A DNA stretch of 64,000 nt from JBKQVT01 sp052139835 (GTDB lineage Bacteria; Planctomycetota; Planctomycetia; Pirellulales; Thermoguttaceae): positions 26,287 through 90,286 of the forward strand of contig JBKQVT010000018.1 of assembly GCA_052139835.1 (NCBI GenBank), written 5' to 3'. The notes under the pieces are model-generated. The model had not been told where the DNA came from and did no database searches. It saw nothing but the letters and a program-made list of their open reading frames with translations. Shown piece by piece: positions 8,686 to 17,274 of the stretch. The position numbers and the translations under genes are program-made. How positions within the stretch are numbered: position 1 is the stretch's first letter; each line of letters starts with the position of its first letter.

Positions 8686-9876
8686 ATGGCCTCCACGCGT
8701 CGAACCACCGTCTGCCGCGAGGGCTGGTATTACCTGGTCCTGTTCCTGCTGGTGCTGGGCGTCGCCTTGATCCAGGAGGTCAACTTGTTGGTGGTCCTGG
8801 CCGGCATGTTGGCCGGGCCGCTATTGCTGAGCCGGTTCATGGCCGTCTACAGCTTGAAGGGCTTGCAGGCCCGCCGCAAGAAGCCGCAGGGCATCTGCGC
8901 GGGCGACCTGCTGGTGGCCGGCGTCACGCTCAGCAACATGCGGCGGCACGTGGGAGGGTGGGCGGTGGTCGTCGAGGAGCAAATCCGCCGCGTCGGCCGC
9001 GGGCCCGACGGCAAACGCCGCCGCGGCAAGCCGCTGCAAGCGGCGGTCTTCTTCCCTTATCTCCCCGCCCGCGGGACGCGCAAAGGCTCCTATCGCGGCC
9101 GGCTGGCCGAGCGCGGCCGCTATCGACTGGGACCGCTGCGGATGAGCACGCGCTGGCCCTTCGGCCTGTTTTGCCACACGGTGACGGAGGGCCAGACCGA
9201 GTCGCTGGTCGTCTTTCCCCGCTTGGGGCGGCTCACCCGCGGTTGGATCGGGCGGCACCGCGAGTCGTTTGCGGGCACGAACCGGCGGGAGCAGCAACCC
9301 GGCGCCGACGGCGACTTCTACGGCGTGCGCCCCTGGCGGCGCGGCGACAGCCGCCGCTGGATCCACGGACGGACCTCCGCCCGCAGCGGAAAACTCATGG
9401 TGCTCCAGTTCGAGCAGCCGCGCAACCGCGACGTGGCGCTGCTTTTGGACCTCTGGCAGCCCCCGCGGCCCGCGCCGGCCGATCGGGAGAACGTCGAGCT
9501 GGCGGTCAGTTTCGCCGCCACGGTGCTGGCCGATCTGTGCCGCAAGGGGGACAGCAACGTCTATTTGAGCACCTTCGGCGTCCGGGCGCGGTGCACGGGC
9601 GGCCCGGCCTCGGCCGCCCTCCTGCAAGAGTTGATGGAGCGATTGGCCGTGATCGAGGGGCACAACCGCGACGGCCTGGCCGCCTTGCTCGACGCCACCT
9701 TCGCGGGGCTGGAGTCGGCAGCCGAACTGATCCTGGTCACCACCCGGCCCGTCGCTCCGGGCGATCCGGCGCGGCTGGGGCGGCAGGCCGACCCGGCCCG
9801 CCGCGCCATGCTGCGGCGGCTGCGGGTGATCGACACTTCCGCGGCGGACCTGGGCCGCTATTTTCAAATGGAGTAG
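8686..9876 (+). CDS. DUF58 domain protein
   Basis: 396 residues. Two N-terminal membrane helices (about 15-32 and 34-52) are followed by a basic region and the DUF58 signature (FYGVRPWRRGDSRRWIHGR then KLMVLQFEQPRNRDVALLLD near residues 208-250). The following segment resembles a VWA-like fold with DLW in place of a full MIDAS motif. DUF58 proteins pair with MoxR ATPases and transglutaminases and are thought to work in membrane-linked protein assembly. The start is the ATG just after the inverted heptamer arrays; no strong Shine-Dalgarno is seen. The transglutaminase gene starts 30 bp downstream, consistent with one operon. Confidence 0.88.
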   Translation: MASTRRTTVCREGWYYLVLFLLVLGVALIQEVNLLVVLAGMLAGPLLLSRFMAVYSLKGLQARRKKPQGICAGDLLVAGVTLSNMRRHVGGWAVVVEEQIRRVGRGPDGKRRRGKPLQAAVFFPYLPARGTRKGSYRGRLAERGRYRLGPLRMSTRWPFGLFCHTVTEGQTESLVVFPRLGRLTRGWIGRHRESFAGTNRREQQPGADGDFYGVRPWRRGDSRRWIHGRTSARSGKLMVLQFEQPRNRDVALLLDLWQPPRPAPADRENVELAVSFAATVLADLCRKGDSNVYLSTFGVRARCTGGPASAALLQELMERLAVIEGHNRDGLAALLDATFAGLESAAELILVTTRPVAPGDPARLGRQADPARRAMLRRLRVIDTSAADLGRYFQME

Positions 9877-9906
9877 GGTGGGCATGACCCGCCAAAACGC
9901 TACCAC

Positions 9907-12312
9907 ATGTACCTGCAACGACTGCTTCAGATCAACCTCGCCACCCTGGCCGGCCTGGCCACCTTGCTGTTGAGCATGGGCGAGGACAACCCGTCCAAGG
10001 CGCTGCTGGTCTGGCTGGCCGCCGGGGCCTCGATCTGGCTGACCGACGTGCGGGGCTGGCTCCGCTTGAACCGCACCATGGCCAGCGCTGCCGCCCTCTT
10101 GCTGGGCGCCTGGTTCGCCGTCCGCTGGATGCGCGTCGGCGGCGATGCCCGCATCTTCGTCCTCGCCGACCTGGTGGTCTATCTGCAACTGGTCCTCTTC
10201 TTCCAGAAGAAAGACCGCTCGGTCTACTGGCTGCTGGCGATCATCAGCCTGCTGGAAGTGGTGGTGGCCGCCTGGCTCAGCCACGGGGCGCTGTTCGGCG
10301 TCTTGCTGGTCATCTACATGCTGACGGGCTTGTCGGCCCTGGCGCTGTTGTTCTTGCACTCGCAGTGGAGCCGCTATCAGCGCGGCGCGGTGCCGCCGCG
10401 GCCGGCGCAGGGGCCGGGCAGCCGCTGGCCGCTGCTGGCCGCCCCATCCGTCTTCACCACCAGCGCGGTGGGCAGCAGCCGCTCGGGCATCGTCGGCGAA
10501 CTGTTCCTGCGGCTGGGTATGCTGGGACTGGGCACCGTGGTCCTCACCGCCGTGATCTTCTTCACCGTGCCGCGGCGGGGCCATTCGGCCTGGCGCGGCG
10601 CCCTGCAGACGCCCCGGACCGTCGTCGGCTTCAACGATACCGTCACCCTGGGCCAATTGGGCCTGATCCTGGAAAGCCGCGAGAAAGTGATGCGGGTCCA
10701 GCTCGACGACTACCGCAGCCGCCGGCTGCTTCCTGTCCAAGCGCAGGTCTATCTCCGCGGCGCGGTCCTCACCCATTACGACCAAGGCAAGTGGACCAAC
10801 CCCGCCCCGCGCACGCGCGAAGACCAGGGCAAGGGCCTGGTCGCCGCCGGCGGGCCTCGCCCGGGCGAGCAATGGGTGCGGCAGCAAATCACCGTCGAGC
10901 CGCTGGATCGCGACGAATTGTTCTGCATTTGGCCCTGGTCGATGATCCACGGCGGCTGGGACTCGCCGCTGTTCTACGACGAACTTCGCGGCCACTTGCT
11001 GCGAAAACGCGCGTGGCGCGGCGAGCGGTTCCCCTACCAGTTGCTCACCACGGCCTTTGCCGGCGGCCGGTTGCAGTCGCTCCTGCCGTGCGACGATCCG
11101 GGGTTCGGCGTCAACGACCGCCCCGCGGACCTGGCCCCGTTGCTGCAAGTTCCCCGCCTGCCGCACCTAGTGGCGATGGCGCGGAAATGGGTCGCTGCCA
11201 GCGGACTCCGCGCCGACAATCGCCTCGGCGTCGCCCGCCTGCTGGAAGAGCACTTGGGCCACGCGGGCCGGTTTCAATATTCGCTGGAAGGGCAACCCCG
11301 CGACCCGCGCATCGACCCGATCGAGGATTTCGTGGCCAACAATCCCCGCGGGCATTGCGAATACTTCGCCGCCGCGCTGGCCCTGATGCTCCGCAGCCAG
11401 GGCATCCCCGCCCGCGTCGTCCTGGGCTACCGCTGCGACGAGTGGAACAGCCCGGGCAAGTGCTACCAGGTCCGGCAGTCCGACGCCCACGCCTGGGTCG
11501 AGGCCTACCTGGCGGCTGGCGACATCCCGCCGGAGATGCAATGGGGCAACGACGACGAGCGTTGGGAGGGCGGGGCATGGCTCCGGCTCGACGCCACGCC
11601 GCCGTCGGCCGAAATCGCCGGCCACTCCGCCCTGGACAAGGCCCGGCAGGGCTTCAACTGGATCGATTCCCTTTGGGACGACTACGTCATGGAAATGGAT
11701 CGGCAGCGCCAGGAGGAGGCCGTCTATCACCCGCTGGTCGCCACAATCCAAGCGACGGTCCGCAATCTGTGCAGTGCGGCGTGGTGGGGCCACAAACTGC
11801 ACGGATTAGGCGGCCTGCTGAACCTGTCGCGTTGGAACGGGCTGGGCGGCTGGCTGCTGCACGTCGGCCTGCCCTTGCTGCTGGGCGCGGCGCTGGCCGG
11901 CTGGCTGGGCCGCGGCCTGTGGCGACGGGGGCGGCAACTCTGGCGGCAGCTTTCCGGTCGGGCGGCCGCGCCGGCCCGCTGCGCCCGCCCCCGCATCGAA
12001 TTCTACCGCCGCTTCGAGGGCTTGCTGGCCCGCCAGGGGTTGGTCCGCGCCGCCGGTCAGACGCCGCGGGAACTGGCCCGCCTGGCGGCCGAGCGGATCG
12101 TCACGGACACCGGCCGGCAGGACCTGGCGGCCGTCCCGGGCCGCATCGTCGACGCCTTCTACCGCGTCCGCTTCGGCGGCCTGCCCCTAGACAACCCCCG
12201 CCGGGAAGCGGTAGAACATGGGCTGGCGGAATTGGAGCGCGTCGCCGCCGTAAGAAGCGAGCCGCCGGGTTTATCCCGGCGGATAAGTGGCGCCGCGCAA
12301 CCGCGGGGATAA
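9907..12312 (+). CDS. TgpA-like membrane transglutaminase (DUF3488 plus transglutaminase domain)
   Basis: 801 residues. Several N-terminal membrane helices (roughly residues 8-25, 35-52, 58-76, 80-97, 108-132, 135-155, 200-222) precede an extracytoplasmic transglutaminase-like domain. The catalytic triad is visible: Cys484 in GHCEYFAAALALMLRSQG, His528 in SDAHAWVEAYL and Asp562 in WLRLDATPP. One more helix follows near 640-670, then a DUF4129-like tail (FYRRFEGLLARQGLVRA). The set MoxR/DUF58/TgpA is a conserved cluster. The last 17 codons, including the stop, lie in a palindromic repeat (12257-12326), so the C-terminus SEPPGLSRRISGAAQPRG is repeat-encoded and probably not ancestral. Confidence 0.9.
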   Translation: MYLQRLLQINLATLAGLATLLLSMGEDNPSKALLVWLAAGASIWLTDVRGWLRLNRTMASAAALLLGAWFAVRWMRVGGDARIFVLADLVVYLQLVLFFQKKDRSVYWLLAIISLLEVVVAAWLSHGALFGVLLVIYMLTGLSALALLFLHSQWSRYQRGAVPPRPAQGPGSRWPLLAAPSVFTTSAVGSSRSGIVGELFLRLGMLGLGTVVLTAVIFFTVPRRGHSAWRGALQTPRTVVGFNDTVTLGQLGLILESREKVMRVQLDDYRSRRLLPVQAQVYLRGAVLTHYDQGKWTNPAPRTREDQGKGLVAAGGPRPGEQWVRQQITVEPLDRDELFCIWPWSMIHGGWDSPLFYDELRGHLLRKRAWRGERFPYQLLTTAFAGGRLQSLLPCDDPGFGVNDRPADLAPLLQVPRLPHLVAMARKWVAASGLRADNRLGVARLLEEHLGHAGRFQYSLEGQPRDPRIDPIEDFVANNPRGHCEYFAAALALMLRSQGIPARVVLGYRCDEWNSPGKCYQVRQSDAHAWVEAYLAAGDIPPEMQWGNDDERWEGGAWLRLDATPPSAEIAGHSALDKARQGFNWIDSLWDDYVMEMDRQRQEEAVYHPLVATIQATVRNLCSAAWWGHKLHGLGGLLNLSRWNGLGGWLLHVGLPLLLGAALAGWLGRGLWRRGRQLWRQLSGRAAAPARCARPRIEFYRRFEGLLARQGLVRAAGQTPRELARLAAERIVTDTGRQDLAAVPGRIVDAFYRVRFGGLPLDNPRREAVEHGLAELERVAAVRSEPPGLSRRISGAAQPRG

Positions 12313-12326
12313 ACCCCGCGGCTCGC
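12257..12326. repeat. palindromic repeat (GCGAGCCGC...GCGGCTCGC)
   Basis: Left arm 12257-12282 and right arm 12301-12326 are near-perfect inverted copies. Each is itself partly palindromic around GGGTTTATCCC or GGGATAAACCC. It overlaps the 3' end of the transglutaminase gene and supplies its TAA at 12310-12312. It could fold into a strong hairpin at the end of the operon. Confidence 0.8.
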
Positions 12327-12361
12327 TCCCCATCGCCGCAGGCAAGCCCTAGGATCTGGCC

Positions 12362-13396
12362 ATGAAAATCGGTTTGGTCGGCTATCAAGGATCGGGCAAG
12401 AGCACGCTCTTCGAGTGGCTCACGGGCGTGAAGCCGGACCCGGCCCTGTCGCACACCGCGCAAAGCGCCATGGCCCCCATTCCCGAGCCCCGCGTCGAGG
12501 GGCTGTGCAAGATCTATAAGCCGAAAAAAGTGACCCTGGCGTCGCTGGAACTGGTCGACACGCCGGGCCTCAGCCGCAGCCACGAGGGCAGCGCCGCCCG
12601 CTTGGCCCTGATCCGCGAGAGCGGCTGCCTGGCGCTGGTGGTGGGCGCCTTCGGCCGCTCGGATCCGCTGGCCGATCTCCGCTCCTTCGACGAAGACCTC
12701 CTCTTGGCCGACATGGAGATCGTCACCGGCCGGATGAAACGCGTGGAAGACTCGCTCCGCAAGCCGCTCCCCAAGCAGGAGCACGAACAACTGCTCCACG
12801 AGCAGGCCACCCTGACCACCGTGCTGGCCGCCATGGAAGCCGGCCAGCCACTCCGCCAGAGCGACATGACCGACGATCAACTCAAGGTAACCAGTTCCTT
12901 CCGGCTCTTGAGCGAGAAGCCGCGGGTGGTGATCTTCAACACCGCCGACGACGAGCCGCACCCGGAGCGCTTCACCGCCCTGGCCACGGCCGACGCCGCG
13001 GTGTGGGCCGTGCCCGCCAGCCTGGAACTGGAACTCTCGAAGATGAGCCCGCAGGACCGGGCCGAGTTTCAGCAGGAGATGGGCGTCGGCGGGGCCGACC
13101 GCGACGGCCTGGTGCGGGCGCTCTTGCAGGCCTCCGGCCAGCGGCTCTTCCTCACTGCCGGCCAGCCGGAGGTCCGCACCTGGCTCTTGCCCCAAGGGGG
13201 GACGGCCCTGGAGGCGGCGGCCTCGATCCACACCGATCTGGCCCGCGGCTTCATCCGCGCCGAAGTGATGACCTGCACCGACCTCGTTCGCCTGGGGAGC
13301 GAGCGGGAGGTGAAGGCCCAGCACCTCGTGCGGCAGGAGCCCAAGGACTACGTCATCCAGGACGACGATATTTTGCTGATCCGCTTCAGTGTGTGA
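12362..13396 (+). CDS. divergent YchF/OLA1-like GTPase with TGS-like C-terminus (DUF933)
   Basis: 344 residues, close to YchF size. The P-loop is GYQGSGKST (residues 7-15) instead of the usual G-PNVGKS. Switch II reads DTPGLSRSHEGSA. The base-recognition region is FNTADDEPH, where YchF has an NVAE-type motif giving ATP preference. The C-terminus (IHTDLARGFIRAEVMTC then PKDYVIQDDDILLIRFSV) is the DUF933/TGS domain, which binds ribosomal or RNA partners. It is much more diverged at the P-loop than housekeeping YchF, so I take it as a paralogue and give no symbol. It starts 36 bp after the palindromic repeat. Confidence 0.82.
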   Translation: MKIGLVGYQGSGKSTLFEWLTGVKPDPALSHTAQSAMAPIPEPRVEGLCKIYKPKKVTLASLELVDTPGLSRSHEGSAARLALIRESGCLALVVGAFGRSDPLADLRSFDEDLLLADMEIVTGRMKRVEDSLRKPLPKQEHEQLLHEQATLTTVLAAMEAGQPLRQSDMTDDQLKVTSSFRLLSEKPRVVIFNTADDEPHPERFTALATADAAVWAVPASLELELSKMSPQDRAEFQQEMGVGGADRDGLVRALLQASGQRLFLTAGQPEVRTWLLPQGGTALEAAASIHTDLARGFIRAEVMTCTDLVRLGSEREVKAQHLVRQEPKDYVIQDDDILLIRFSV

Positions 13397-13400
13397 GAAA

Positions 13401-13484
13401 GGCGGAGGGCGGAGGGCGGAAGGGGGAAGGAAGAGAAAGATAGGCCTTCCCCCTTCCGCCTTCCGCCTTCCGCCCTCCGCCTTT
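13401..13484. repeat. inverted heptamer arrays (GGCGGAG/GGCGGAA ... CCTTCCG/CCCTCCG)
   Basis: Purine units at 13401-13428 face complementary pyrimidine units at 13445-13479, giving a potential long hairpin in the gap between two co-directional genes. Units are in register within each arm. Confidence 0.85.
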
Positions 13485-13490
13485 GCCCCC

Positions 13491-14246
13491 ATGTCCCTCC
13501 GCCCCTTGATCGCCGCCATTGCGCTGGAAAACGACGCCTTCCCGGCGCCGGAGGAGGTGCTGCAATGGCTCGGCCGCCACTGGCCGGAGTTGCCGGCGGT
13601 CTTGCAGCCGCAGGAGCGGCCGGGGGTGATGACGCTGGAACTGGACGATAGCACGGTGGGCCTGGCGCTGGTGAGCAAGCCGCTGCCGTGGGAAGAGATG
13701 GCGGGGCCCTGCGGCGCCGCTTGGTATTGGCCGCAGGCGGGCGTTGCCTTTCGCCGCCATGCGGCGCACCTGGTGGCCGCGCTATTGAGCAGCGGCCGCG
13801 ACCGCCTCCGCGGCGCGTTGGGCCTGACGGCCCTGGTGGCGGCCGCGGCCGGCGCGGCGGAGGCCCTGGGAATCTATTGGGGTCCCGGCCGCCTGGTCCA
13901 TGCCCCCGCGGCCTTCTTCGAGGAAAGTCTGCACCTGGACCGGGAGAACCTCCCCTTGAACTTGTGGATCGACTTCCGCCTGTTGGAAAACGACGACCGC
14001 ACGCACTCGCTGTTCACCACCGGCCTGGCGGCCTTCGGTCATCGGGAAGTGGAGATTTGGGACAGCCGGCGTGGGCCGCAGTTCCTCCGCGATTGCGCCT
14101 ACAACGTCGCCCACCACCTCTTGGAGAAAGGGGCGATGCTGAAGGCGGGCGAGACCATCGGCATCTCGGACGAGGAGCGGATTCCGATCGCGGTGGAGCC
14201 GTCGCGTTGGGACAGCGCGCTGCGCGTCACGCGGCTGGAAGTATGA
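13491..14246 (+). CDS. DUF4261-like protein
   Basis: 251 residues. The C-terminal half has the family features SLFTTGLAAFGHREVEIWDS and FLRDCAYNVAHHLLEKGA. The N-terminal half carries GVMTLELDDSTVGLALVSKPLPWEEM and a RRHAAHLVAALLSSG segment, as in other DUF4261 proteins. The function of the family is not known; some members sit near polymorphic-toxin or SUFU-type immunity genes, but nothing like that is here. No signal peptide. The start ATG directly follows the heptamer hairpin, with no usable Shine-Dalgarno. It converges on the TatD-like gene, 11 bp apart. Confidence 0.7.
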   Translation: MSLRPLIAAIALENDAFPAPEEVLQWLGRHWPELPAVLQPQERPGVMTLELDDSTVGLALVSKPLPWEEMAGPCGAAWYWPQAGVAFRRHAAHLVAALLSSGRDRLRGALGLTALVAAAAGAAEALGIYWGPGRLVHAPAAFFEESLHLDRENLPLNLWIDFRLLENDDRTHSLFTTGLAAFGHREVEIWDSRRGPQFLRDCAYNVAHHLLEKGAMLKAGETIGISDEERIPIAVEPSRWDSALRVTRLEV

Positions 14247-14257
14247 GCGGAGCAGAG

Positions 14258-15070
14258 CTATTCCCCCGGCGTGAACTGGAAGTTGCGGCTCTGTTTGAAA
14301 AACGCCAGCGGATTGTCGTACACCAGCCGCCGCACCAGCGATTCCGCGTGGCCGCGGCGCTGCATCGCGCAGATGAACGCCGAGACGGCCAAAGGGTCGG
14401 ACTGGTCCCAGTCGGCCGAGGAGTTGATCAGCAGCCGCTCCGGGCCGTAGATCTCGACCAGGTCGACCGCCCGCTCCGGCGTGGCCTTGGTCACGGGATA
14501 GAGGGTGATGCCGGCCCAATAGCCCTCGTCCAGGGCCAGGCGGACGGTGTGCTCTTCGCAATGGTCGATGCAGATGCGGCTGCGGTCCACGCGGCGGTCG
14601 GCCCGCAAAAGATCGAGGATCATCCGCGTCCCCTTGTACTTGTCCTCCAGGTGCGGAGTGTGGAAGAGCATCTGCTCGTCGCGCTGCAGGCCCAGGTCGA
14701 CGAGGGCCTGGAGCGTGGCGACTTCGTTGGGCGTGCACTTGTGGAGGCCGATCTCGCCGATGCCCAGCACGTTGGGCCGATCGAGGAACTCCGGCAGCAG
14801 GGCGATCACTTCGCGGGCGAAGGCGACGTTTTCGGCCTCCTTGGCGTTGATGCCCAGCCAGGCATAATGGCGGAGGCCGCAGCGGGCGGCCCGCTTCGGC
14901 TCCCACTCGGTCAGTTGGCGGAAGTAGTCGCGGAAGCTCGCCGGGCTGCTGCGGTCGAAGCCCATCCAGAAGGCCGGCTCGCCGACGACGACACAGCCCG
15001 TCCGCGCCATGGACATGAGGTCGTCGGTGGTGCGGGAGGCGACGTGGATGTGGGGATCGAAGTAGTGCAT
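14258..15070 (-). CDS. TatD-like metal-dependent hydrolase
   Basis: 270 residues, amidohydrolase TIM barrel. Metal ligands visible: DPHIH at residues 5-9, Glu in GIGEIGL, His in MLFHTPH, His in ICIDHCEEHTV and Asp in SSADWDQSDPL. This pattern (DPHIHVASRTTDDLMSM, EPAFWMGFDRSS) is closer to the TatD-like hydrolases found in ebo-type clusters than to housekeeping TatD, but no other ebo genes are here, so I give no symbol. The substrate is unknown. A 77-residue gene lies 99 bp upstream on the same strand with repeats between them. Confidence 0.82.
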   Translation of the reverse strand: MHYFDPHIHVASRTTDDLMSMARTGCVVVGEPAFWMGFDRSSPASFRDYFRQLTEWEPKRAARCGLRHYAWLGINAKEAENVAFAREVIALLPEFLDRPNVLGIGEIGLHKCTPNEVATLQALVDLGLQRDEQMLFHTPHLEDKYKGTRMILDLLRADRRVDRSRICIDHCEEHTVRLALDEGYWAGITLYPVTKATPERAVDLVEIYGPERLLINSSADWDQSDPLAVSAFICAMQRRGHAESLVRRLVYDNPLAFFKQSRNFQFTPGE

Positions 15071-15083
15071 GGGGGGAAGGAAG

Positions 15084-15111
15084 GGATTAGGGATTGGGGA
15101 TTAGGGATTGG
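15084..15111. repeat. heptamer array (GGATTAG/GGATTGG)
   Basis: Four units alternating GGATTAG and GGATTGG in exact register. The same array occurs at 55036-55063. It is essentially identical in type to cyanobacterial STRR heptamers. Confidence 0.9.
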
Positions 15112-15132
15112 AGCGGCAACGGCGTGGCCGCA

Positions 15133-15148
15133 CGCTTGCGGTTTCGCA
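15133..15148 (+). repeat. dispersed element CGCTTGCGGTTTCGCA, copy 3
   Basis: Lies between the GGATTAG array and a short CCGCCCT stretch, upstream of the TatD-like gene. Confidence 0.75.
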
Positions 15149-15169
15149 TTGTTCCGCCCTCCGCCTTTT

Positions 15170-15403
15170 TTAGTGTTCTTCATAGGGCAGCGAGAAGATC
15201 GACAGGACCTCTTCCGCCCGGCCGGGGGATGGGCCCAACAGCACCTGCAGGCTGCGGCGGATCTTCTCCATCCGCGGGTCGCCGGCCAACGAGCCTTCAC
15301 CGCGGTCGATGCGGTCCAGCGTGGCGGCCAGGTCGATCAACCTCGCGCGGATGCCCAGCAGTTCGCGGTCCAGGATTTGGGGCCGTGCCAGGGAGTGGGG
15401 CAT
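15170..15403 (-). CDS. small conserved-looking protein of unknown function
   Basis: 77 residues: MPHSLARPQILDRELLGIR, then an amphipathic helical stretch (LIDLAATLDRIDRGEG) and a second one (RMEKIRRSLQVLLG). The ATG has GAGG seven bases upstream. No signal peptide, membrane segment or known domain. It is probably transcribed with the TatD-like gene that follows on the same strand. Codon use (strong GC at third positions) supports a real gene. Confidence 0.6.
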   Translation of the reverse strand: MPHSLARPQILDRELLGIRARLIDLAATLDRIDRGEGSLAGDPRMEKIRRSLQVLLGPSPGRAEEVLSIFSLPYEEH

Positions 15404-15495
15404 GATGTTCCTCGGCTAAGCGTGGTAAGGGATAACGGTCGCGTAAACCTTGATTTTCCTCCGACGGGCCACCGCGAGCAAGGGGGGAGAAAAAA

Positions 15496-15523
15496 GGGGG
15501 AAGGCGGAGGGGGGAAGGCGGAA
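15496..15523. repeat. heptamer array (GGGGGAA/GGCGGAG/GGCGGAA)
   Basis: Four units in register, upstream of the HEAT-repeat gene and 15 bp from another copy of the CGCTTGCGGTTTCGC element. Confidence 0.85.
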
Positions 15524-15538
15524 ACACGCCCGGCGCCA

Positions 15539-15554
15539 CGCTTGCGGTTTCGCA
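15539..15554 (+). repeat. dispersed element CGCTTGCGGTTTCGCA, copy 4
   Basis: Third element copy in the same orientation as copies 1 and 3; lies 70 bp upstream of the HEAT-repeat gene. Confidence 0.75.
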
Positions 15555-15623
15555 GTCCTTCTGGGCAATTCCGGAAAATCCTGCGGCCAAAGACAGGGTG
15601 AAGTTTTGTCTTCCGGGCGGCCG

Positions 15624-17270
15624 ATGCGGGACTACGGGATACTGTCCCTTTCCCCCGAGACCCGTGCCGTGCAAGGCTTGGCGACGACCTTCCAGTTGCT
15701 GGCGAAGACCGAGAACGAGGCGGCCCTGGGCGTGCTGCTGCCGGCGCTGGACTGCCCGCAGGCCGCCATCCAGGAAGGCGCCTTAACGGCGCTGGTGGAG
15801 CGTCGCAGTCCGGCCGCGGGGCGGGAGATCCTCCGCCGCATCCCCACCATGAGCAGCCGCTGGCAGTCGATCCTCAGCCAGCATCACGGCCGCCTGCTCG
15901 GCGCCCTGCGCGACGCGGTGCTGGACCCCCAGGAGCAGCGCTGCCGCAACGGCTGCCAGGCGGCCGTTTGGTTCCGCGAGTACGATTTGATTCCCACTTT
16001 GCTGGCGGTTATGCAAGACGCCGCCAGCGCCCATGCCGACCTGGCGGCGGCGACGATGCTGGAATTGCTGGAAAGCCTGTACGACGAGTTGGCCGGCACG
16101 AGCCAGCGCAGCGACCGCCGCGACCCGCAACTGATTCGCCGCCAGGTGGTCGGCAGCCTGGAGCCGGCGGTGGAGCGGTACGGGCAGCACAAGCGGCGGG
16201 AGGTGATCGAGGCCTTCCTGTTGCTGGCCGCCCGCGACAACGGCACGCTGAAGCACGTCATGCAAAGTCCCCGCCACCCGGCGCTGGCGCCGACGATCGA
16301 GACGCTCGCCGAGAGCCCGCGCAAGGGCGTGATCCGCCTGCTGCTGGCGTACCTCGACGACGTCCGCGCGCCGGCCAACGTCGTGGCGGTGATCGCCGGC
16401 CGCGACGACTTGAAATTCATCCAGTATCTCTTGCGCAAGATCGGCCACGAGCCCTCGCCGGCGGTGGCGCAGAACTTGAAGCGGATGGACTCGATCGCCT
16501 GGCTCGAGCGGGGCCAGGCGCTGTGGCGGCAGTTGGACGACGCCGCCCAGCACGCCATGGTGCGGCTGCTGATGGCGTCGAACATTCCGCGGCCGCAGGC
16601 CCTGGCGACGATCGCGGAGCTGCTCGTGGACGGCCGCGACGGCGGGCGCCGGGAGGCCGCCCACGCGCTGGCCGAGTTCTCCGGCGCCGAGGCCAATGCC
16701 CTGGCGATGCGCTTCCTCGGCGACCCCGATCCGCACGTGCAGGCCCACATCGTCCGGCAGCTTCGCGGCCGGAACATCCCCGGCATCCTGCAGGGGCTGG
16801 TGAAAATGGTCGACAGCCCGCACGCCGTGGTCCGCAAGGCGGCGCGGGAGAGCCTGGCCGAATTCAGTTTCCGCCGCTACCTGGCGGCCTTCGAAATGCT
16901 CGACGAGGAAGTGCGGCAAGCCACCGGCGTGCTGGTCAAGAAGATCGATCCCCAGACCGTGCCGCTGCTGAAGGAGGAGTTGTGCTCGCCGATGCGCACC
17001 CGCCGGCTGCGGGCGGTGGCCATCGCCCGGCTCCTCGAACTCGTCGAGCCGCTGGAGCCGTCGCTCATCGAACTGCTCCGCGACACGGACCACATGGTGC
17101 GGATGGCGGCGGTCGGGGCCTTGGCCGAGTCGCACAGCGGCGCCAGCTACGAGGCGCTCCAGCGCGCCTTGAGCGACCGGAGCGAGGTGGTGCGGCAGGC
17201 GGCCCAGCAAGGCGTCCTCCAGCGCGCCCGCTCCACGCCCCAGGAGATGGCCTCGGCCCGCGAAGAGTGA
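15624..17270 (+). CDS. HEAT-repeat protein
   Basis: 548 residues, almost wholly alpha-helical pairs of 30-40 residues. Clear HEAT-like units include ALAMRFLGDPDPHVQAHIV, GLVKMVDSPHAVVRKAARE, IELLRDTDHMVRMAAVGAL and ALQRALSDRSEVVRQAA. HEAT repeats make curved scaffolds for protein or nucleic-acid binding. No signal peptide, so likely cytoplasmic. The next gene starts 4 bp after this stop and encodes a single-helix membrane protein, which suggests the two work together at the membrane. The ATG at 15624 opens the conserved-looking MRDYGILSLSPETRAV sequence; upstream in-frame codons fall in repeat DNA. Confidence 0.82.
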   Translation: MRDYGILSLSPETRAVQGLATTFQLLAKTENEAALGVLLPALDCPQAAIQEGALTALVERRSPAAGREILRRIPTMSSRWQSILSQHHGRLLGALRDAVLDPQEQRCRNGCQAAVWFREYDLIPTLLAVMQDAASAHADLAAATMLELLESLYDELAGTSQRSDRRDPQLIRRQVVGSLEPAVERYGQHKRREVIEAFLLLAARDNGTLKHVMQSPRHPALAPTIETLAESPRKGVIRLLLAYLDDVRAPANVVAVIAGRDDLKFIQYLLRKIGHEPSPAVAQNLKRMDSIAWLERGQALWRQLDDAAQHAMVRLLMASNIPRPQALATIAELLVDGRDGGRREAAHALAEFSGAEANALAMRFLGDPDPHVQAHIVRQLRGRNIPGILQGLVKMVDSPHAVVRKAARESLAEFSFRRYLAAFEMLDEEVRQATGVLVKKIDPQTVPLLKEELCSPMRTRRLRAVAIARLLELVEPLEPSLIELLRDTDHMVRMAAVGALAESHSGASYEALQRALSDRSEVVRQAAQQGVLQRARSTPQEMASAREE

Positions 17271-17274
17271 CGCG

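Noticed and set aside
8821..11166. 781-codon open frame on the minus strand across DUF58 and transglutaminase genes
   Set aside because: Shadow of two recognised plus-strand genes; composition is repetitive Gln/Gly/Arg.
14258..15403. Partial ebo-type cluster around the TatD-like gene
   Set aside because: Only the hydrolase resembles an ebo protein; no UbiA-like, dehydroquinate-synthase-like or EboA-like gene is nearby.
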